This document shows positions 14,704 through 17,833 of a stretch of DNA of 17,833 nt, in pieces. Under the pieces are notes generated by a model that ran no database searches, was not told the origin of the DNA, and saw only the letters and a list, made by a program, of their open reading frames with translations. Every line of letters begins with the position of its first letter. Position 1 is the stretch's first letter. The position numbers were made by a program, and so were the translations under genes. This DNA comes from Oscillospiraceae bacterium (GTDB taxonomy: Bacteria > Bacillota > Clostridia > Oscillospirales > Ruminococcaceae): the NCBI GenBank assembly GCA_019420135.1, contig JAHZHS010000010.1:1-17833 (forward strand). The letters are read 5' to 3'.

Positions 14704-16076
14704 AACGACCCATCGTTACCCTTTTGTGCACTCTGACGGCTGCGGCGCTGCTGGCGGGCTGCGGCCCGGACACCGACGCCGTTCCCGCCGTCCCTGAATC
14801 CGACCCCACAGCCACGGGTGAGAGTACCCCTTCCGCCGCACCTTCCGGCACGGATGCCCCGGCAGAACAGAAGCCAGCTCTGCGCCCCCTGACCCAGGGA
14901 GCGGACAGCGCTTACTATACCTTCGGCCAGGGGCAGGGGGAGGACGGGATGCACCTGATCCTCTATGCCATCGACTATGACAAACAGCAGGCCGCACCCG
15001 TCTGCACCCAAGCGGGATGCAGCCACGATACCCCCGACTGTGAGGCCTGGCTGCCCGACCAGAACTACCGCACCATCGGCTCCGACGGGCAGGAGGTGTT
15101 CACCCTCTGCACCGTGGTGGGCAGCGACGATGCCTATCTGGAAAGCGCCTCTCTCTCGGGCGGCGGCGTGCAGAAGCTGGCCACCCTCCCGGTGCGGGAG
15201 GGCCAGGTCTTTGACTGGACCCTGGGAGCGGTGGACGACGAGCAGGTCTGCCTGGGGGCGGTACACTATGATGCGGTGGTCGGCCCCGGCAAACCCATGA
15301 TCCCCACCGCGGCGGTGGTCTGCCGGGCGGACGGCACCGTACAGCTGTACGACGCTCCCGACGAGGCGGCCGCCGCCCGCCCCGACGGCGCCGTGGTGGA
15401 CACCGCCTTTGCCGGGGCGGAGGGGCGCAGCCTGTATTTTCTGGTGTCGCTCTACAAGCAAAGCAGTGACACCCTGTCTGGCTGTGAGCTGTGGGCCTTT
15501 GATGTGGACAGCACCCGGTGGCAGCAGGTGAGCGGTTTTGGGGGCGGCATCTCCAATGCGGGCACCGAGTATTACCAGGTCACCCGGTCGGCCCGGCCCG
15601 GACAGGGAAAAAACGTCATTCATGTGGACGAGACAGAGGGCAGCATCCGTGCGGTGGATGTGACCACCGGGGAAGAGACCCTCCTCTGCACCGGCCTGCC
15701 CGCCGCCCCTGGAGAGTACGACAGCTACGACGTTACCCGCCTGGAAAACTGGTATGCCGTGACCGTGGAACAGCGGGACATCACCACCCAGCAAAGTGAG
15801 ATCCAGTGGTTCCTGGTGCCGGCGGAGGGCGGCGACCCGGTGCCCGTGGAGCTGTACCAGTACAGCGACGTGCGGGGCACCCAGCCGGTCAAGCTCATTG
15901 ACGAGTGCGACGGCGTCTTCTACTGCCAGTACGACATCACCAACGAGCCCTACACCGGCGTGGGCAAGGATGGGGTGGCGGGTACCTTTGACAGCTATCA
16001 TCTGCTTTACGGGCTGCTCAGCGTGGAGGACGCCCTGGCCTCCCGCCCCGCCTACGCCGAGGTATTTGTGGAGTAA
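14700..16076 (+). CDS. Lipoprotein 3 of the two-component cluster (Cys-His-Asp motif, probable beta-propeller)
   Basis: A 458-residue lipoprotein. The signal peptide MKRPIVTLLCTLTAAALLAGC gives Cys21 as lipid anchor, followed by an Asp/Pro/Thr/Ser linker to about residue 60. The shared signature is C102-x4-C107-S-H-D-x3-D-C114-E-A-W. Downstream strands with RADGTVQLYD, GCELWAFDVDSTRW and VDVTTGEETLLC are again propeller-like by eye. The start is ATG 14700, behind GGGGAGGAGG and overlapping the previous stop by 4 nt; a longer frame from 14577 lacks a signal peptide at its N-terminus and would lie inside the preceding gene. Last gene of the cluster. Confidence 0.85.
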   Translation: MKRPIVTLLCTLTAAALLAGCGPDTDAVPAVPESDPTATGESTPSAAPSGTDAPAEQKPALRPLTQGADSAYYTFGQGQGEDGMHLILYAIDYDKQQAAPVCTQAGCSHDTPDCEAWLPDQNYRTIGSDGQEVFTLCTVVGSDDAYLESASLSGGGVQKLATLPVREGQVFDWTLGAVDDEQVCLGAVHYDAVVGPGKPMIPTAAVVCRADGTVQLYDAPDEAAAARPDGAVVDTAFAGAEGRSLYFLVSLYKQSSDTLSGCELWAFDVDSTRWQQVSGFGGGISNAGTEYYQVTRSARPGQGKNVIHVDETEGSIRAVDVTTGEETLLCTGLPAAPGEYDSYDVTRLENWYAVTVEQRDITTQQSEIQWFLVPAEGGDPVPVELYQYSDVRGTQPVKLIDECDGVFYCQYDITNEPYTGVGKDGVAGTFDSYHLLYGLLSVEDALASRPAYAEVFVE

Positions 16077-16173
16077 CGCATTTTTTACAAGTGGAAAAAC
16101 AGACCTGTTATCGATGATAAAGTGTACTCTATGACACAATGCACAAAAAATCAGGGTCAAAATTTACAAAAAA

Positions 16174-16227
16174 CCTTTACACTCCTGAGACAAAACGGAT
16201 ACATCCCCGCGTTATTCTGAATATACA
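16174..16227 (+). promoter_or_regulatory. Possible third array of 11-bp phased repeats before the amidase gene
   Basis: CCTTTACACTC (16174), CTGAGACAAAA (16185) and CGGATACATCC (16196) put ACA at 16179, 16190 and 16201, in 11-bp register. The first eight bases of the last unit equal those of the unit at 8714, and CTGAGACAAAA matches CTGACGCAAAT at eight of eleven positions. A -10-like TATACA is at 16222-16227. Weaker than the arrays at 8714 and 10859, and could be chance. Confidence 0.3.
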
Positions 16228-16291
16228 GCAAGCGACGGACCCCCGAAAGCCGCCCCCGGCACACCGTATCCCGGCCACCCCCCGGCCGACA

Positions 16292-16321
16292 GGATCCGGC
16301 GGTCGGGCGGCGTCCTTTTTT
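16292..16321 (+). terminator. Possible terminator or leader attenuator ahead of the amidase gene
   Basis: GGATCCG (16292-16298) can pair with CGG-c-GTCC (16308-16315, one bulge and one G-U pair), directly followed by six T's. The right arm can instead pair with CGCCGC at 16323-16328 across the T-run, giving an alternative fold. It could end the lipoprotein/kinase transcript or attenuate the amidase leader. Confidence 0.35.
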
Positions 16322-16359
16322 CCGCCGCGGGAAGTTGACAGACGAGGAGGAAGCACCGG

Positions 16360-17337
16360 ATGGAACAGCGCACAGGACGTCCCCAGTACAGAAAAAATGT
16401 CTACCATGGCACCCAGACGCAGCGCCAGGATGTCCGCCGTGTGCGCACGGCCCCGCCTCCTTCCGGGGAGTACCGATCCCGCGGTGGGCGGGCGACGGCC
16501 TCCTACCGCCGGTATGCCGCCCAGAAGCGCCGGCATCGGGTGCTGCGTCAATTCCTGTTCCTGGCGGCGGGGCTGCTGATCGTGGGGGCCGGCGTGCTGG
16601 CCGTCACCCAGAGCAATTTCTTCCCCATTCACGGGGAGGAGCCGGAACCGGTGCAGCCCGCCGCGGCCATGACGGACGTTACCGCCGAGGAAGCCAAGTC
16701 CGGATTCATCGTGGCGGTGGACCCGGGCCATGGAGGCGGGGACATCGGCGCCGAGGGCGTCTACTTTGACGAGTGGGAGATGACCTGGAAAACTGCCGGT
16801 TACCTCATGGACCTGCTGAAGGCGGACGAACGTTTTTCCCCTTTCATGACCACCGACGGCACCGAGTATGAAAAGGCCAGCCAGCGGGCGGCCAACGCGG
16901 TGGCGGGGGGCGCCCAGCTGCTCATCTCCATCCACGGCAACTCGGGGGATGATCCCAGCTATACCGGATTCGAGTGCTATCCCGTTCCCCCGGGACGTAC
17001 CTACAATGCCGAGAGCCTGGCCTTTGCCCAGCTCATCGCCGACGGGTTCGGCGCTGCCAACGAGAATCTCCGCGGGCAGAACGGCGTGCGCTACATATAC
17101 TACGACGCCAACAACGAAAAGCAGATCTACGAGGTGTCGGACACCAGCGTCCATACCGATCCCACCTTCACCCTGCTGGAGGAATGCGGCTGCCCCGCCG
17201 TGCTGGCGGAACAGTGCTTCATCACCAGCCCCCAGGATGTGGACGCCTTCGGGGATGACGACGGCTGCCACGCCGCCGCCCAGATCTACTACGACGCCAT
17301 CTGCAGCTGGTACGAGACCTACGGCCAGCCTTCCTGA
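16360..17337 (+). CDS. Membrane-anchored N-acetylmuramoyl-L-alanine amidase (Amidase_3)
   Basis: A 325-residue peptidoglycan amidase that should cleave the bond between muramic acid and L-Ala of the stem peptide. A very basic, Arg-rich cytoplasmic N-terminus (1-62) precedes one membrane helix (about 64-83). A short linker leads to an Amidase_3 domain (115-320). Zinc ligands are H124 (DPGHGG), E138 and H192 (SIHGNS), and the catalytic Glu is E284 (VLAEQCFITSPQD). All are present, so it should be active outside the cell. ATG 16360 follows GAGGAGG with 9 nt spacing. The gene follows the two-component cluster in the same direction and ends at a strong terminator. The long Arg-rich cytoplasmic tail is unusual for the family and may contact DNA, membrane or a cytosolic partner. 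Confidence 0.92.
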   Translation: MEQRTGRPQYRKNVYHGTQTQRQDVRRVRTAPPPSGEYRSRGGRATASYRRYAAQKRRHRVLRQFLFLAAGLLIVGAGVLAVTQSNFFPIHGEEPEPVQPAAAMTDVTAEEAKSGFIVAVDPGHGGGDIGAEGVYFDEWEMTWKTAGYLMDLLKADERFSPFMTTDGTEYEKASQRAANAVAGGAQLLISIHGNSGDDPSYTGFECYPVPPGRTYNAESLAFAQLIADGFGAANENLRGQNGVRYIYYDANNEKQIYEVSDTSVHTDPTFTLLEECGCPAVLAEQCFITSPQDVDAFGDDDGCHAAAQIYYDAICSWYETYGQPS

Positions 17338-17374
17338 GCCATCCTCCCCTTGCTTTGCTGCAAGCGATATACAC

Positions 17375-17429
17375 AAACACCACGCCCCGCCGGAAACATC
17401 CTCCCGGCGGGGCGTGGTGTTTATCTTTA
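17375..17429. terminator. Strong bidirectional intrinsic terminator
   Basis: A perfect 19-bp stem (17375-17393 with 17404-17422), 10-nt loop, A-rich on the left foot and T-rich on the right. It lies between the convergent amidase (+) and hflX (-) genes. Its inner stem (CGCCCCGCCGG) is shared with the terminator at 3607-3650. Confidence 0.9.
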
Positions 17430-17444
17430 TTTTGGAAAAAGGGC

Positions 17445-17833
17445 TCACTCCGGGTCGGGAGTGGTGGTCTGTTCCAGAAAATAGGGCTCGAAATGATGCA
17501 GGTCATCAATGCGGGCGGTGGCGGCGTAGTAGACGCCGTCGGGGCGGTATTCCTCGGTGAGCACATTGCCCCGTGTGCGCAGAATGTCCGCCAGGGCCAG
17601 CTTGTCGTAGGGCAGCAGCACCTCGATGCGCCGCACCCGGGCGCTGAGAATGCCGTCCAGCCTGGCAATCAGGTCGTCTAGCCCACGGCCGGTGCGGGCG
17701 CTGGTCAGCAGGATGTCCGGGTCAAAAGACACCGCTCCCGCCTTGTCGCACTTGTTGTAGACAGTCAGCCGAGGGATCTCCCCGCAGCCCAGATCGTCCA
17801 GCACCTCGTCGGTCACGGCCAGCTGATCGGGGG
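17445..17833 (-). CDS. hflX: GTPase HflX, C-terminal part (start outside window)
   Basis: The minus-strand frame is open to the right edge of the window (codons for PDQLA precede MTDEVL), so only the last 129 or so residues are seen. The G4 motif NKCD (VYNKCDKAG) and the G5 motif TSARTGRGLDDLI are followed by the C-terminal domain with VLLPYDKLALADILRTRGNVLTEEY, as in HflX. HflX is a ribosome-associated GTPase that splits stalled 70S ribosomes, known from E. coli, Staphylococcus and Listeria. It ends at the shared terminator 17375-17429. Confidence 0.9.
   Translation of the reverse strand, partial: PDQLAVTDEVLDDLGCGEIPRLTVYNKCDKAGAVSFDPDILLTSARTGRGLDDLIARLDGILSARVRRIEVLLPYDKLALADILRTRGNVLTEEYRPDGVYYAATARIDDLHHFEPYFLEQTTTPDPE

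Larger units (their letters stand above)
16077..16359 (+). other. Intergenic region between lipoprotein 3 and the amidase gene
   Basis: No gene is seen in these 283 bp. The left half is markedly AT-rich against its surroundings and holds TTATC-gat-GATAA (16108-16120) and a third, weaker set of 11-bp phased units (16174-16217). The right half is GC-rich and holds a hairpin followed by six T's (16292-16321). I could not place the promoter of the amidase gene with confidence. Confidence 0.5.

Noticed and set aside
14679..16160. A 493-codon minus-strand frame opposite lipoprotein 3
   Set aside because: Antisense shadow; the plus-strand gene has a lipobox, a strong ribosome site and paralogues.

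Overview
The window reads as GC-rich chromosomal DNA from a low-copy, gene-dense Firmicute, most likely a gut member of the Oscillospiraceae/Ruminococcaceae (the Faecalibacterium/Subdoligranulum/Gemmiger neighbourhood). The basis is inference from gene content: a DUF3793 protein, a TetM-like GTPase fused to a YacP/Rae1 nuclease domain, a heterodimeric drug-exporter operon under MarR control, an AGCS amino-acid symporter, strong GGAGG ribosome sites, and lipoproteins of a Cys-His-Asp type that I associate with Clostridia. There are no rRNA or tRNA genes, insertion sequences, CRISPR arrays or phage genes in the window.

Left part (1-3650): the 3' end of a ribosomal-protection-type translation GTPase carrying a C-terminal NYN nuclease domain (+), meeting a sodium:alanine-type symporter (-) at a shared bidirectional terminator. 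A divergent promoter region follows, then a small two-helix zinc-ribbon membrane protein (+), which ends at a second bidirectional terminator.

Middle (3676-8690): a minus-strand operon with a MarR repressor followed by two half-size ABC exporters. The two nucleotide-binding domains are asymmetric (one canonical, one degenerate), as in BmrCD/LmrCD/TM287-288. The operon promoter is overlapped by a perfect 9-bp inverted repeat, a clear autorepression layout. Next comes a plus-strand DUF3793 gene with a long leader and two TTAG-N6-CTAA boxes like half-site pairs of DtxR/IdeR-type iron regulators.

Right part (8714-16360): the most unusual unit. A response regulator is followed by a lipoprotein, then a second promoter, a paralogous lipoprotein, a histidine kinase, a single-pass membrane protein and a third paralogous lipoprotein, mostly with overlapping or nearly abutting genes. 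All three lipoproteins carry the same C-x4-C-[ST]-H-D-x3-D-C-x-A-W signature about 105-120 residues from the start, in an otherwise diverged, probably beta-propeller body. Two promoters of the cluster carry direct repeats in strict 11-bp phase, resembling Pho-box geometry and placed just upstream of the -10, so I propose they are the binding sites of the cluster's own regulator. A weaker array of the same phase lies ahead of the downstream gene, a membrane-anchored cell-wall amidase. The overall picture is an uncharacterised envelope-sensing two-component system with its own set of lipoproteins.

Right edge: the Amidase_3 gene (+) converges on the 3' part of hflX (-) at a third strong bidirectional terminator.
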